This document shows positions 1 through 8,361 of a stretch of 16,073 bases of DNA, one piece after another. The notes under the pieces are model-generated. The model made no database searches and was not told where the DNA came from. It saw nothing but the letters and a program-made list of their open reading frames with translations. The stretch spans positions 1-16,073 of the forward strand of contig CAZXCQ010000144.1 of NCBI GenBank assembly GCA_964639275.1, written 5' to 3'. The translations under genes were made by a program, and so were the position numbers. The DNA is from CAZXCQ01 sp964639275 (GTDB lineage: Bacteria; Desulfobacterota; DSM-4660; Desulfatiglandales; Desulfatiglandaceae). Every line of letters begins with the position of its first letter. The stretch's first letter is position 1.

Positions 1-1058
1 ATGTTTTCCTCCTGAAGCGAGGCAACAAAGGCCACATCATCATCGATGGGTGTCCTCGGAAAGAGGTAAAAGGCACCCCCCGGTTTTACAAATTCATATC
101 CGAAAGAGGCCAATCCATCACAGAGGATGTCCCTCCTTTGCTGATAGATGGAAATATCGACGCTTTCTTCCAGCAGAAAGGGTATGGCCCTCTGCATCAA
201 TGCAGGGGCATTGACATAGCCAAGGATCCTGTTTGATAGGACCATCCCAGCAATTATCATCCCCTTATCCGACATCTCTGGATTTGCAGCCGCATAGCCG
301 ATCCTTTCGCCCGGGAGCGAGAGGTCTTTGGAAAAGGAGGTGACCACAAAACTCTCATCATATAGATCAAAGACGCTGGGGACGGACATCCCGTCATATA
401 TGATCTTTCTATAAGGCTCATCAGAGATCAGATATACGGGCCGCCCCAGCCTCTGGCTGTGGTGGGTAAGCACCCTGGCCAGTTCTCTTAGTTCCCCTTC
501 CTGATAGACCTTGCCAGTGGGGTTATTGGGGGAGTCTATCAGGATGGCCTTGGTCCTCTCTGTGATGGCATCTGAGATGGTGTCGAGATCAAGGGAAAAA
601 TCGTCCTTTGTCCCTGCCAGTTTGGGGAGCCCCTGATGATTCTCCAGGTAGTTATCATATTCCACAAAATAGGGTTTTGGAATAATGACCTCATCCCCGG
701 GGTTGAGAATCGTCTTTAGGACCGCGTTTAGTGCACCTCCTGCACCCACGGTCATTACAATCTCATCGGGCGTAAAGCGGGGCCGATTATGTTTGTTGAG
801 GTAATCGGCAACCGCCTGTCTGACCTTAACAAGGCCGGCGTTGGGCATATAGGCATGCTGACCCGGCGAAGGATCGTTTATGAGTTCGTTCAGGACCTGT
901 TTGAAACGGGCCGGAGGTTCCAAATCGGGGTTTCCAAGGCTGAAATCAAAGACATTCTCAGCCCCGTATTTTGCCCTTCTTTCGTTTCCCTCCTCAAACA
1001 TCTTTCTGATCCATGAAGATCTCTTGATAGAGGCCTGGATTCTTTCAGAGGCAGGCAT
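1..1058 (-). CDS. PLP-dependent class I/II aminotransferase, 3' end cut by window edge
   Basis: Fold-type I pyridoxal-phosphate aminotransferase (aspartate/aromatic-type family) moving an amino group between an amino acid and a 2-oxo acid in the cytoplasm. The frame is open from the ATG at 1058 to the window edge, giving 352 visible codons; family length suggests a few tens of residues are missing at the C-terminus. Visible motifs: N-terminal FDFSLGNPDLEPP, SPNNPTGKVY, the YLISDEPYR segment, and SFSKDLSLPGERIGY, whose lysine (about residue 244) should form the Schiff base with PLP. PGGAFYLFP near the visible end is typical of the family. The start is supported by a strong AAGGAGG Shine-Dalgarno at spacing 7. 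It is transcribed divergently from ispG. Substrate cannot be read from sequence; aspartate, alanine or branched/aromatic amino acids are all possible. Family assignment is firm. Confidence 0.9.
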   Translation of the reverse strand, partial: MPASERIQASIKRSSWIRKMFEEGNERRAKYGAENVFDFSLGNPDLEPPARFKQVLNELINDPSPGQHAYMPNAGLVKVRQAVADYLNKHNRPRFTPDEIVMTVGAGGALNAVLKTILNPGDEVIIPKPYFVEYDNYLENHQGLPKLAGTKDDFSLDLDTISDAITERTKAILIDSPNNPTGKVYQEGELRELARVLTHHSQRLGRPVYLISDEPYRKIIYDGMSVPSVFDLYDESFVVTSFSKDLSLPGERIGYAAANPEMSDKGMIIAGMVLSNRILGYVNAPALMQRAIPFLLEESVDISIYQQRRDILCDGLASFGYEFVKPGGAFYLFPRTPIDDDVAFVASLQEEN

Positions 1059-1091
1059 GATTGATCCTCCTTAGGGTTTTTTGATCGGTTA

Positions 1092-1119
1092 AGGATATCT
1101 TTTTGCCGCGACTTGTCAA
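1092..1119 (-). promoter_or_regulatory. Candidate sigma-70 promoter for the aminotransferase
   Basis: Read on the minus strand: TTGACA (1119-1114), a 16-nt spacer, then TATCCT (1097-1092). The -35 box matches the consensus exactly and the -10 matches 4 of 6. It lies about 33 nt upstream of the aminotransferase ATG, which fits a short leader carrying the strong ribosome binding site. Found by eye only. Confidence 0.5.
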
Positions 1120-1179
1120 TACAAAATCGAAGGCAGGCCTTCAGAGGGGCAAACATTGCTGATACAGGCTGGAATCATC

Positions 1180-1208
1180 TTGACACGGTATCTGTGTTCT
1201 TCTAATTT
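1180..1208 (+). promoter_or_regulatory. Candidate sigma-70 promoter for ispG-proS-rel
   Basis: TTGACA at 1180-1185, a 17-nt spacer, then TAATTT at 1203-1208. The -35 is perfect; the -10 matches only 3 of 6. Use of this promoter would give a leader of about 200 nt before ispG, containing the 1332-1360 hairpin. The rest of the 1059-1421 gap shows no convincing open frame or RNA gene. Confidence 0.35.
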
Positions 1209-1331
1209 AAAAGGATATGATATCTGCGATGTGTATGGGTGCGGCAGGTAGTCTCTTCTGAGGTATCTGGGGCTACAGGTGGGAGTAAGACCGGCAGTTG
1301 CCATAAAGGCCGAAAGAGAAAATATGGGATA

Positions 1332-1360
1332 TTACGGGCGGGTCCAATCCCCGCCCGTAA
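1332..1360 (+). promoter_or_regulatory. Perfect 11-bp hairpin in the ispG leader
   Basis: TTACGGGCGGG (1332-1342) and CCCGCCCGTAA (1350-1360) are exact reverse complements around the 7-nt loop TCCAATC. No T-run follows on either strand, so it is not a standard intrinsic terminator. It lies 61 nt upstream of the ispG ATG. It could be a leader regulatory stem, an mRNA stabiliser, or a DNA operator. Confidence 0.6.
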
Positions 1361-1421
1361 GCTGTTGGAGGGAAGCCATTCGATTGAGTTGATAAGGCCC
1401 CTTTTTTAGGGTTGTTAAAGC

Positions 1422-2498
1422 ATGAGCACCAGCCTTAGTGACACAAAAAGAAGAAAAACCCGTCGAATATATGTCGGTCATGTCCCGATCGGTGGAGGGG
1501 CGCCGGTGGCGGTTCAATCAATGACAAACACCGACACCCGGGACGTCTCTGCGACGGTTGATCAAATCAACAGGTTGTCCGGGGCAGGCTGTGAAATCGT
1601 TCGTCTGGCGATTCCTGATAAGGCCTCCGTCTCTGCCTTTGAAACGATCAAGTCTTCGGTGAGTGTCCCCCTTATTGCAGATATCCATTTTGATCACCGG
1701 CTGGCACTCGGTGCCCTGGAGGCGGGTGCAGATGGACTGAGGATCAACCCCGGGAATATCGGCAGTGAAAGGGCGGTTGAGAAGGTGGTCCAACGGGCCG
1801 GGGAAAGGGGAGTACCGATCCGAATCGGGGTCAATGCCGGGTCTTTGAAAAGGGAGATCTTGAAAAAATATGGGTCTCCATCACCGGAGGCAATGGTTGA
1901 AAGCGCCATGGAGCATGTGGGGCTCTTTGAGGCCCTGGGGTTTGACAGGATAAAGATCTCCTTAAAATCCTCAAATGTGATCAATACCATAAAGGCATAT
2001 GGACTCCTGAGCAAACAGGTCGATTACCCCTTGCACCTGGGTGTGACCGAGGCGGGGACTCTCATATCGGGAACCGTAAAAAGCACTCTGGGGATCGGGT
2101 ATCTCCTTGCCCATGGAATCGGGGATACCTTCCGGGTCTCACTGACCCGGGACCCGCTGGAGGAGGTAAGGGTTGCGTATGAGATTCTGAGGGCCCTGGG
2201 GCTCAGGGAGCGGGGGCCTGAGATCATCTCCTGTCCGACCTGTGGGCGATGCGAAATCGATCTCTTTGGTCTTGTCGAGAAAGTGGAAAGGGCCTTGTGG
2301 GATATTGAGGGCTCACCAAAGGTCGCCATTATGGGTTGTGTGGTAAACGGCCCGGGTGAGGCCAGGGAGGCCGATATCGGTATTGCTGGCGCTCGCGGTC
2401 AGGGCGTTCTTTTTCGAAAAGGTGAGCTGCTAAGAAAGATCCCGGAGGATAGACTGGCCCAGGTCCTGGTCGAGGAGGTCAAGAAACTCGTTCAGTAG
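1422..2498 (+). CDS. ispG: 4-hydroxy-3-methylbut-2-enyl-diphosphate synthase (flavodoxin), IspG/GcpE
   Basis: Cytoplasmic iron-sulfur enzyme of the non-mevalonate (MEP) isoprenoid pathway that reductively opens 2-C-methyl-D-erythritol 2,4-cyclodiphosphate to HMBPP. The 358-aa product has the usual bacterial length. The N-terminal TIM-barrel part holds VQSMTNTDTRD (about 31-41) and the ADIHFDHRLA and GLRINPGNIG motifs. The C-terminal cluster domain carries CPTCGRC with C271 and C274, then CVVNGPGE with C306 and E313, matching the three cysteines and the glutamate that hold the [4Fe-4S] cluster in E. coli IspG. The ATG at 1422 is the first in frame; its Shine-Dalgarno is weak (AGGG about 10 nt upstream). 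It is the first gene of an operon with proS 31 nt downstream. Identification is firm. Confidence 0.97.
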   Translation: MSTSLSDTKRRKTRRIYVGHVPIGGGAPVAVQSMTNTDTRDVSATVDQINRLSGAGCEIVRLAIPDKASVSAFETIKSSVSVPLIADIHFDHRLALGALEAGADGLRINPGNIGSERAVEKVVQRAGERGVPIRIGVNAGSLKREILKKYGSPSPEAMVESAMEHVGLFEALGFDRIKISLKSSNVINTIKAYGLLSKQVDYPLHLGVTEAGTLISGTVKSTLGIGYLLAHGIGDTFRVSLTRDPLEEVRVAYEILRALGLRERGPEIISCPTCGRCEIDLFGLVEKVERALWDIEGSPKVAIMGCVVNGPGEAREADIGIAGARGQGVLFRKGELLRKIPEDRLAQVLVEEVKKLVQ

Positions 2499-2529
2499 GT
2501 GGGGGTTGAGAGAGGAGTCATCGGTTTAT

Positions 2530-4254
2530 ATGCGATATTCAAACTATTTTATCCCAACGTATAAGGAGGTGCCTTCTGAGGCGGAGGTGATCAGCCACCA
2601 GTTGATGTTAAGGGCCGGTATGATCCGGAAATTGACATCTGGCATCTATAATTACCTCCCCGTGGGTCTCAAATCGATAAAAAAAGTGGAGAATATCATC
2701 AGGGAAGAGATGAACCGGGCGGGTGCCATAGAACTCCTGATGCCGACAGTCCAGCCGGGGGAGCTCTGGCAGGAAAGCGGCAGGTGGGAGTACTACGGCC
2801 GAGAACTCTTGAGATTCAAGGACCGGCATAACCGTGACGCCTGTCTGGGACCTACCCATGAGGAGGTTATCACCGACCTTATCAGGAGAGAGATCCAATC
2901 ATACAAACAGATGCCCATAAACTTTTACCAGATTCAGACCAAGTTCAGGGATGAGATTCGCCCCCGGTTTGGTCTCATGCGGGGGCGCGAGTTTATCATG
3001 AAGGACGCCTACAGCTTTGATGTGGACGAAGAGGGGGCCAATCGAAGCTACGACGCCATGTATGAGGCATACAGCCGGATCTTTCGGAGGTGCGGTCTCA
3101 GGTTCAGGGCGGTGGAGGCGGATACCGGTGCCATCGGCGGGAGTTATTCGCATGAATTTATGGTTCTGGCCGAGACAGGCGAGGATCAAATGATCAACTG
3201 TACCGGATGCGATTATGCGGCCAACCTGGAAAGGGCTGAGATCAAAGGGGGAGACCATATTGAGGTCGACAGCACCCGGATGAGACCCCTGGAAAAGGTG
3301 GATACTCCCAACATCAAAACGGTGGAAGAGGTGACAGCCTTTCTGGGCATTTCTGAGCACCAGCTCATCAAGACCCTCATCCTCGTGGCTGACGATAAGA
3401 TGGTGGCCGCCCTTATCAGGGGGGATCATGAACTAAACGAAGCCAAGCTAAAGAATTTTCTGGATGCCCAGGTCGTTGAACTGGCCAGCCCTGAACGCGT
3501 GACCGAGGCCACGGGCGCACCCATGGGTTTTGCCGGTCCCGTGGGCCTCAAGATAAAGATGGTGGCCGATCTTGCCATTCAGGGGATGGAAAATTTTGTA
3601 ACAGGGGGAAATAGAAATGACCTCCATCTCAAGAACGTGAACCTGGGCAGAGATTTCGAAGTGGATGGTTTTGGCGACCTCCGTGTGATAACCCCCAAAG
3701 ATACCTGCCCCAGATGTGGCGGGGAGATCAGGTTTGGCCGGGGAATTGAGGTGGGGCACATCTTCAAACTGGGCACAAAATATAGCGAGGCGCTGAGAGC
3801 CATCTTTCTTGACGAGCAGGGGAAGGAAAGGCCCATTATTATGGGGTGCTACGGCATTGGGGTTGGAAGGACCGTGGCGGCGGCCATTGAACAGAATCAC
3901 GACAGGGACGGGATTATTTTTCCGATCCCTATTTCACCATTTGAAGTAACCATACTCCCCCTCCAGATGCATGATAGCGCGGTGGTTGAGGCGGCAGAGA
4001 AGACCTATAAGGTGCTTCTGGATCAGGGGATTGATGTCTTCCTGGATGACCGGGATGAAAGGGCAGGTGTAAAGTTTAAAGATGCAGACCTCGTTGGTAT
4101 CCCCGTAAGGGTGACCGTGGGTTCAAGGGGGGTCAAGGAGGGGCAGATGGAGATAAAGCTGAGATTCGAATCCGAGAGTCTGATCGTGCCCATTGGAGAG
4201 GCCGCGGCCATAATAGAGGAAAAGGTCAAAGGGCTCTATGATTCGCTTAAATGA
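2530..4254 (+). CDS. proS: Prolyl-tRNA synthetase, bacterial type with editing domain
   Basis: Class II aminoacyl-tRNA synthetase charging tRNA-Pro in the cytoplasm. From the chosen ATG the product is 574 aa, close to the 572 of E. coli ProS. Class II motif 2 is in the RDEIRPRFGLMRGREF stretch (from about residue 139) and motif 3 in GCYGIGVGRT (about 439). Between them is the inserted YbaK-like editing domain (about 220-390, with LIKTLILVADDK), which removes alanine mischarged onto tRNA-Pro. The C-terminal anticodon-binding domain contains DVFLDDRDERAGVKFKDAD. I chose ATG 2530 because family proteins begin at MRYSxYFIPT; an in-frame TTG at 2506 would add eight residues and has a GGTGGGGG just before it, so the longer form cannot be excluded. 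It overlaps rel at its 3' end. Confidence 0.96.
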   Translation: MRYSNYFIPTYKEVPSEAEVISHQLMLRAGMIRKLTSGIYNYLPVGLKSIKKVENIIREEMNRAGAIELLMPTVQPGELWQESGRWEYYGRELLRFKDRHNRDACLGPTHEEVITDLIRREIQSYKQMPINFYQIQTKFRDEIRPRFGLMRGREFIMKDAYSFDVDEEGANRSYDAMYEAYSRIFRRCGLRFRAVEADTGAIGGSYSHEFMVLAETGEDQMINCTGCDYAANLERAEIKGGDHIEVDSTRMRPLEKVDTPNIKTVEEVTAFLGISEHQLIKTLILVADDKMVAALIRGDHELNEAKLKNFLDAQVVELASPERVTEATGAPMGFAGPVGLKIKMVADLAIQGMENFVTGGNRNDLHLKNVNLGRDFEVDGFGDLRVITPKDTCPRCGGEIRFGRGIEVGHIFKLGTKYSEALRAIFLDEQGKERPIIMGCYGIGVGRTVAAAIEQNHDRDGIIFPIPISPFEVTILPLQMHDSAVVEAAEKTYKVLLDQGIDVFLDDRDERAGVKFKDADLVGIPVRVTVGSRGVKEGQMEIKLRFESESLIVPIGEAAAIIEEKVKGLYDSLK

Positions 4255-6379
4255 CATCACCTCACAGATCCTCAGCTACCACCCGAAGGCCAACGTGGAG
4301 CTGGTGGAAAAGGCTTATGTCTATTCGGCCAAGGCGCATCAGGGACAGATCCGTCTCTCAGGAGAGCCCTACCTCTCTCATCCGCTGGAAGTCGCCTATA
4401 TCCTGACCCAAATGAAGATGGATGTGGTGTGTATTGTGGCCGGGCTCCTCCATGATACCCTGGAGGATACAGATGCCGGGATCGACGAAATAGCGCGGCT
4501 CTTTGGCCAGGAAACCGCCAATATCGTCAACGGGGTCACCAATATTAGCAAGATGCAGTTTGCAACCCACAAAGAGCGCCAGGCCGAGAATGTCAGAAAG
4601 ATGATCCTTGCCATGTCCTCCGATATCCGTGTCATCCTGGTCAAGCTGGCGGATCGACTGCACAATATGAGGACCTTGGGTTTCCAGCCCCCGGAAAAAC
4701 AGCGGCTAATCGCTGAAGAGACCTTAGAAATCTATGCCCCGCTGGCGGGGAGGATGGGCATCTTCTGGATAAAATCCAGACTGGAAGACCTCTGTTTGTA
4801 TTATCTCGAGATCGAGATCTATGAGAAGATTAATACCGAGATTGCCCAGAGAAAAGAGGAGAGGGAGGAATTTATCAGGGATGTCAATGGGCTTCTCTCA
4901 AAAAAACTATCAGAATTCAATATCCAGGCAACGGTCAAGGGGAGGCACAAGCATTTTTACAGCATTTACAAAAAAATGGTCGAACAAGACCTCACGGTCA
5001 GACAGGTCTACGATGTTGTGGCCTTCCGGGTCATCGTGAAGAACATCAAAGAATGCTATGAGGCGCTCGGGCACATACACTCTATGTGGAAACCCGTCCC
5101 GGGGCGTTTCAAAGACTATATTTCCGTCCCAAAGGCAAACATGTATCAATCACTCCACACCACTGTGATCGGCCCGCTGGGACAGAGGATGGAGGTGCAA
5201 ATCCGGACATGGGAAATGGACAGGGTTGCCGAGGAGGGAATCGCCGCCCATTGGAAATACAAGGATGGTGCGCTCACCAGCAAGACGGATCAAGAACAGT
5301 TCTCATGGCTCCGGCAGTTATTGGAATGGCAGAAGAGCCTGAAAGACCCCACGGAATTCCTCGATAGTGTCAGGATGGACCTCTTTCCCGACGAGGTCTA
5401 TGTATTTACCCCAAAGGGAGAGGTGAGGGCGTTTCCCAAGGGTGCCACCACGGTCGATTTTGCCTATAGTATTCATTCGGAGGTGGGAGAAAAATGCATG
5501 GGGGCCCGGGCCAACGGAAAAATGGTGCCCCTCCGATATAAGCTAAGAAACGGAGATATCGTAGAGATCATCACCTCCCCAAAGCAGCACCCCAGTAGGG
5601 ACTGGCTCAAATTTGTAAAAACGCCCAGGGCAAAGACCAAGATCAGGCACTGGATAAAGGAACAGGAAAGAACAGAAAGTATCAATCTGGGAAGAGACAT
5701 ACTTGAAAAGACTCTTGAGCAAATGCGCCTAACCCTTCAAAATATAATGAAAAGCGACCAGGTCGCTGCCATTGCAAAAGAGCTTTCCTTTCAGTCGGTA
5801 GAGGATCTGCTTGCCCAGATCGGTTTTGGCAAGGTTTCGCCAAAACATGTGGTCGGACGTCTCAAACCCAAACTGGGGATAAAGGGAGAACGGCCGTCAG
5901 GGATTGTTGGCAAGATGGTAGACCGCATAAAGCGGCGAAAGACGGACCACGGTATCAAGGTCAAAGGCGTCAGTGAGATGCTGATCCGTTTTGCAAATTG
6001 CTGCCATCCGGTCCCGGGGGAAAGGGTCATCGGATTTATGACCCGGGGCAGGGGCATCACCATCCACCACGAGGAGTGCAGACATATCCTCAACGCGGAC
6101 GACGAAAGACTGGTGGAGGTCTCATGGGAACCTTCCCCGAGTGATACCTATCTCGCAAAACTGAGGGTAACCAGTGTTGAGAGGAAGGGGGTCCTGGCGG
6201 ACGTAAGCACCATCATGACCCAGAAGGATGCCAATATCATCCACGCGGAGGTAAAGACGACAATGGATCAGAAGGGCATTGCCCTTTTTACCATCGAAGT
6301 GGAAAACTACAGGCAGCTTCAGGATATCATGGGGGCCATCAAAAAGGTGAAGAACGTTCTGGTAGTTGAAAGGCTTTGA
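4238..6379 (+). CDS. rel: Bifunctional (p)ppGpp synthetase/hydrolase, Rel/SpoT family
   Basis: Makes and degrades the alarmone (p)ppGpp, controlling the stringent response. The 713-aa product has the full long-RSH layout. The HD hydrolase domain keeps its metal and catalytic residues: H48, H72-D73, E76-D77 and D139 in LADRLHNM. The synthetase domain includes GRHKHFYSIYKKM (about 235) and GRFKDYISVPKANMYQSLHT (about 289), where RFKD is the RxKD signature of bifunctional enzymes rather than the ExDD of RelA. A TGS domain starts near 385 (DEVYVFTPKG). A cysteine-containing zinc-finger-like region (FANCCHPVPGE, then HHEECRH) follows, and an ACT domain occupies about 640-713. The start overlaps the last 17 nt of proS, implying translational coupling. 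Both active sites look intact, and this is the only RSH gene in the window. Confidence 0.96.
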   Translation: MIRLNDITSQILSYHPKANVELVEKAYVYSAKAHQGQIRLSGEPYLSHPLEVAYILTQMKMDVVCIVAGLLHDTLEDTDAGIDEIARLFGQETANIVNGVTNISKMQFATHKERQAENVRKMILAMSSDIRVILVKLADRLHNMRTLGFQPPEKQRLIAEETLEIYAPLAGRMGIFWIKSRLEDLCLYYLEIEIYEKINTEIAQRKEEREEFIRDVNGLLSKKLSEFNIQATVKGRHKHFYSIYKKMVEQDLTVRQVYDVVAFRVIVKNIKECYEALGHIHSMWKPVPGRFKDYISVPKANMYQSLHTTVIGPLGQRMEVQIRTWEMDRVAEEGIAAHWKYKDGALTSKTDQEQFSWLRQLLEWQKSLKDPTEFLDSVRMDLFPDEVYVFTPKGEVRAFPKGATTVDFAYSIHSEVGEKCMGARANGKMVPLRYKLRNGDIVEIITSPKQHPSRDWLKFVKTPRAKTKIRHWIKEQERTESINLGRDILEKTLEQMRLTLQNIMKSDQVAAIAKELSFQSVEDLLAQIGFGKVSPKHVVGRLKPKLGIKGERPSGIVGKMVDRIKRRKTDHGIKVKGVSEMLIRFANCCHPVPGERVIGFMTRGRGITIHHEECRHILNADDERLVEVSWEPSPSDTYLAKLRVTSVERKGVLADVSTIMTQKDANIIHAEVKTTMDQKGIALFTIEVENYRQLQDIMGAIKKVKNVLVVERL

Positions 6380-6382
6380 AAC

Positions 6383-6586
6383 TTAACGCGGCTGACGCAC
6401 CTGTTTTGCAACCCGACCGGATTTGATACAGGTTGTACAGACCTTTATCCTCTTTGTCTGACCGTTCTGAACACACCTGACCGTCTGGAGATTGGGGTAC
6501 CAGCGTTTTTTTGTCTTGTTATGGGCGTGGCTCACATTATATCCAACCGTTGGTCGCTTGCCACATATATCACAGACTTTTGCCAT
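6383..6586 (-). CDS. rpmB: 50S ribosomal protein L28, zinc-binding (C+) form
   Basis: Small basic protein of the large ribosomal subunit, 67 aa, normal for the family. It begins MAKVCDICGKRPTVGYNVSH, as most bacterial L28 proteins do, and ends in a basic tail. Two CxxC pairs (C5/C8 and C50/C53) mark the zinc-binding form; C38 is an extra cysteine. A good Shine-Dalgarno (AAAAGGAGACCCTAA before the ATG) supports the start. The gene converges on rel with only 3 nt between stop codons, so terminators for both must lie within coding sequence or be absent. It stands alone, without the rpmG partner seen in many genomes. Confidence 0.95.
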   Translation of the reverse strand: MAKVCDICGKRPTVGYNVSHAHNKTKKRWYPNLQTVRCVQNGQTKRIKVCTTCIKSGRVAKQVRQPR

Positions 6587-6663
6587 TTAGGGTCTCCTTT
6601 TAAGGCAAATATTTCAAATTCTTGTATCAATTCAGCTCTTTCAAAATTTTGATTTGGAGAGGG

Positions 6664-6688
6664 CAATGGGGGTTGGGAATTCCCATTG
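6664..6688. repeat. Inverted repeat between rpmB and mpl
   Basis: CAATGGG (6664-6670) pairs with CCCATTG (6682-6688), and the loop side contains the 12-bp palindrome TGGGAATTCCCA (6674-6685). It lies in the 262-nt gap between two divergent genes, so it could be an operator or a leader hairpin for either. No T-run follows it. No convincing promoter boxes were found in this gap. Confidence 0.4.
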
Positions 6689-6848
6689 GCCGGGTTTCAA
6701 AAGACTAAGAGATTATAAATTTTTTATTATAGCCTCTGTTGAAAGAAATATCAAGGATTTTTTCGGACGTATGTGAAAAGCGAGCCGTAGCCAGGTAATC
6801 TGCCAGTAACCAACAGGGAATTTGTCGCTCAGGCTATGAAAAAGGGAA

Positions 6849-8312
6849 ATGAAGTCGACACGAAATTACAAAAAAAGAGACAATGGAGGACTTTCTCCTG
6901 AACTTAACCTTGTCCCAGGGGATCTCCATCACATCCACCTGATGGGTATATGCGGGACAGGAATGGCATCCCTGGCCGGCATGCTCAAAGTGAAGGGATA
7001 TTTGGTGACGGGCTCTGATCAGAACACCTATCCGCCCATGAGCAGTTTTCTCGAAGGGCTATCTATCCCAATAATGAAGGGTTATGGTCCTCAAAACCTT
7101 CATTCACGGCCAGACCTGGTTGTCGTCGGAAATGTCATAACAAGGGATAATCCTGAGGCGCTGGCGCTTTCCGATCTGGGACTCCCTTATGTCTCATTTC
7201 CTCAGGCAATCAGACACTTTGGATTAAAGGGGAAACGCTCGGTCGTTGTCAGCGGCACCCATGGCAAAACCACGGTCTCCGCCGCAATCGCCTGGATTCT
7301 GGAGAAGGCCGGAATGGCCCCGGGTTTTATGATAGGGGGAATCTCGAGGGAGTTTCAAAGTAATTTCAAGCTCGGAAAGGGACCCTATTTTGTCATAGAG
7401 GGTGATGAGTATGATACGGCATTTTTTGACAAGGGCCCTAAGTTTTTGCATTACAACCCGTGGGCAACCATTTTGACGAGCATAGAATTTGATCATGCCG
7501 ACATCTACCGTGACCTGGATCATGTTGTAGAAAGTTTTAGGAAACTGATCGCCTATATTCCTCTTGAAGGGATTCTCATTGCAAATGGCAATGACCAAAG
7601 GGTTTCGCAGGAACTCAAAAGGGCAAGATGCCCTGTGATCACCTATGGCCTCTCCGGTAAACCCGGATGGAAGGCCGTTGATATCTCGGTTGGGGAGGAT
7701 TTTACCTCCTTTCGGGTAATGGCCAGGGGCGAAGAATATGCAAGTTTTGTGACCCCCCTATACGGGAATTACAATATATCCAATCTGCTCTCCGCTGTGA
7801 TCCTGGCCGAATTCCTGGGTATACCCCGGACAATCGTCTATGAGGCCCTGAGGGATTTTACGGGCGTCAGGCGAAGGCAGGAGATCGTCGGTGAGAAGCA
7901 AGGGATTCTGGTCCTGGATGATTTCGCGCATCATCCCTCAGCGGTCAGAGAGACCGTTACGGGGGTCAGAGAAAAATATGGAAAAAACAGGGTCATCGCC
8001 GTGTTTGAACCCCGATCCAACTCCAGCCGGAGAAATGTCTTCCAGGATCGATATGCGTCATCGTTTGACAACTCAGATCTTGTCATGATCCCGGAGCCTC
8101 CGCTGATGGAAAAGATATTGCCGGATGAACGGTTTTCCTCCCGGCGGCTCGTAGAGGACCTGCAAAAAAGAGGTGTCAAATCGCACTATTTTCCTACCAC
8201 AGACCAACTGCTGGAGGCCCTTCTGAGAGAAGTCCAATCGGGAGACGTTGTCCTGTTCATGTCCAACGGTGGTTTTGATAATCTCCCCCGAAGGCTCATC
8301 GAACGTATTTGA
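6849..8312 (+). CDS. mpl: UDP-MurNAc:L-Ala-gamma-D-Glu-meso-DAP ligase (peptidoglycan recycling)
   Basis: Mur-ligase family enzyme that uses ATP to join recycled murein tripeptide (L-Ala-gamma-D-Glu-meso-DAP) to UDP-N-acetylmuramate in the cytoplasm, bypassing MurC, MurD and MurE. The 487-aa product shows LMGICGTGMASLAG (about 31-44) and the GSDQNTYPPMS signature that separates Mpl from MurC. The ATP loop GTHGKTT is at 136-142, EGDEYDTAFFDK at 184-195, SIEFDHADIY near 211, GNYNISN at 306-312, DDFAHHP at 357-363 and EPRSNS near 387. It is about 25 residues longer at the N-terminus than E. coli Mpl. A stop codon sits just upstream in frame, so ATG 6849 is the earliest start; its Shine-Dalgarno (AAGGGA) is very close and looks weak. 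It stands alone and converges on the response regulator gene. Confidence 0.93.
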   Translation: MKSTRNYKKRDNGGLSPELNLVPGDLHHIHLMGICGTGMASLAGMLKVKGYLVTGSDQNTYPPMSSFLEGLSIPIMKGYGPQNLHSRPDLVVVGNVITRDNPEALALSDLGLPYVSFPQAIRHFGLKGKRSVVVSGTHGKTTVSAAIAWILEKAGMAPGFMIGGISREFQSNFKLGKGPYFVIEGDEYDTAFFDKGPKFLHYNPWATILTSIEFDHADIYRDLDHVVESFRKLIAYIPLEGILIANGNDQRVSQELKRARCPVITYGLSGKPGWKAVDISVGEDFTSFRVMARGEEYASFVTPLYGNYNISNLLSAVILAEFLGIPRTIVYEALRDFTGVRRRQEIVGEKQGILVLDDFAHHPSAVRETVTGVREKYGKNRVIAVFEPRSNSSRRNVFQDRYASSFDNSDLVMIPEPPLMEKILPDERFSSRRLVEDLQKRGVKSHYFPTTDQLLEALLREVQSGDVVLFMSNGGFDNLPRRLIERI

Positions 8313-8361
8313 TCTCATTCGAGCCCCGCATTGGAGGCCAGTTTTTCCCTCAAGGGTGGTT

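Noticed and set aside
5141..5149. Met instead of Gly in the Rel synthetase motif (PKANMYQSLHT)
   Set aside because: Met at this place also occurs, as far as I recall, in other functional long Rel enzymes such as that of Bacillus subtilis, so it does not suggest loss of synthetase activity.
8313..8361. Bidirectional terminator between mpl and the response regulator
   Set aside because: Only very weak stems (3-5 bp with mismatches) are visible; not enough to call.
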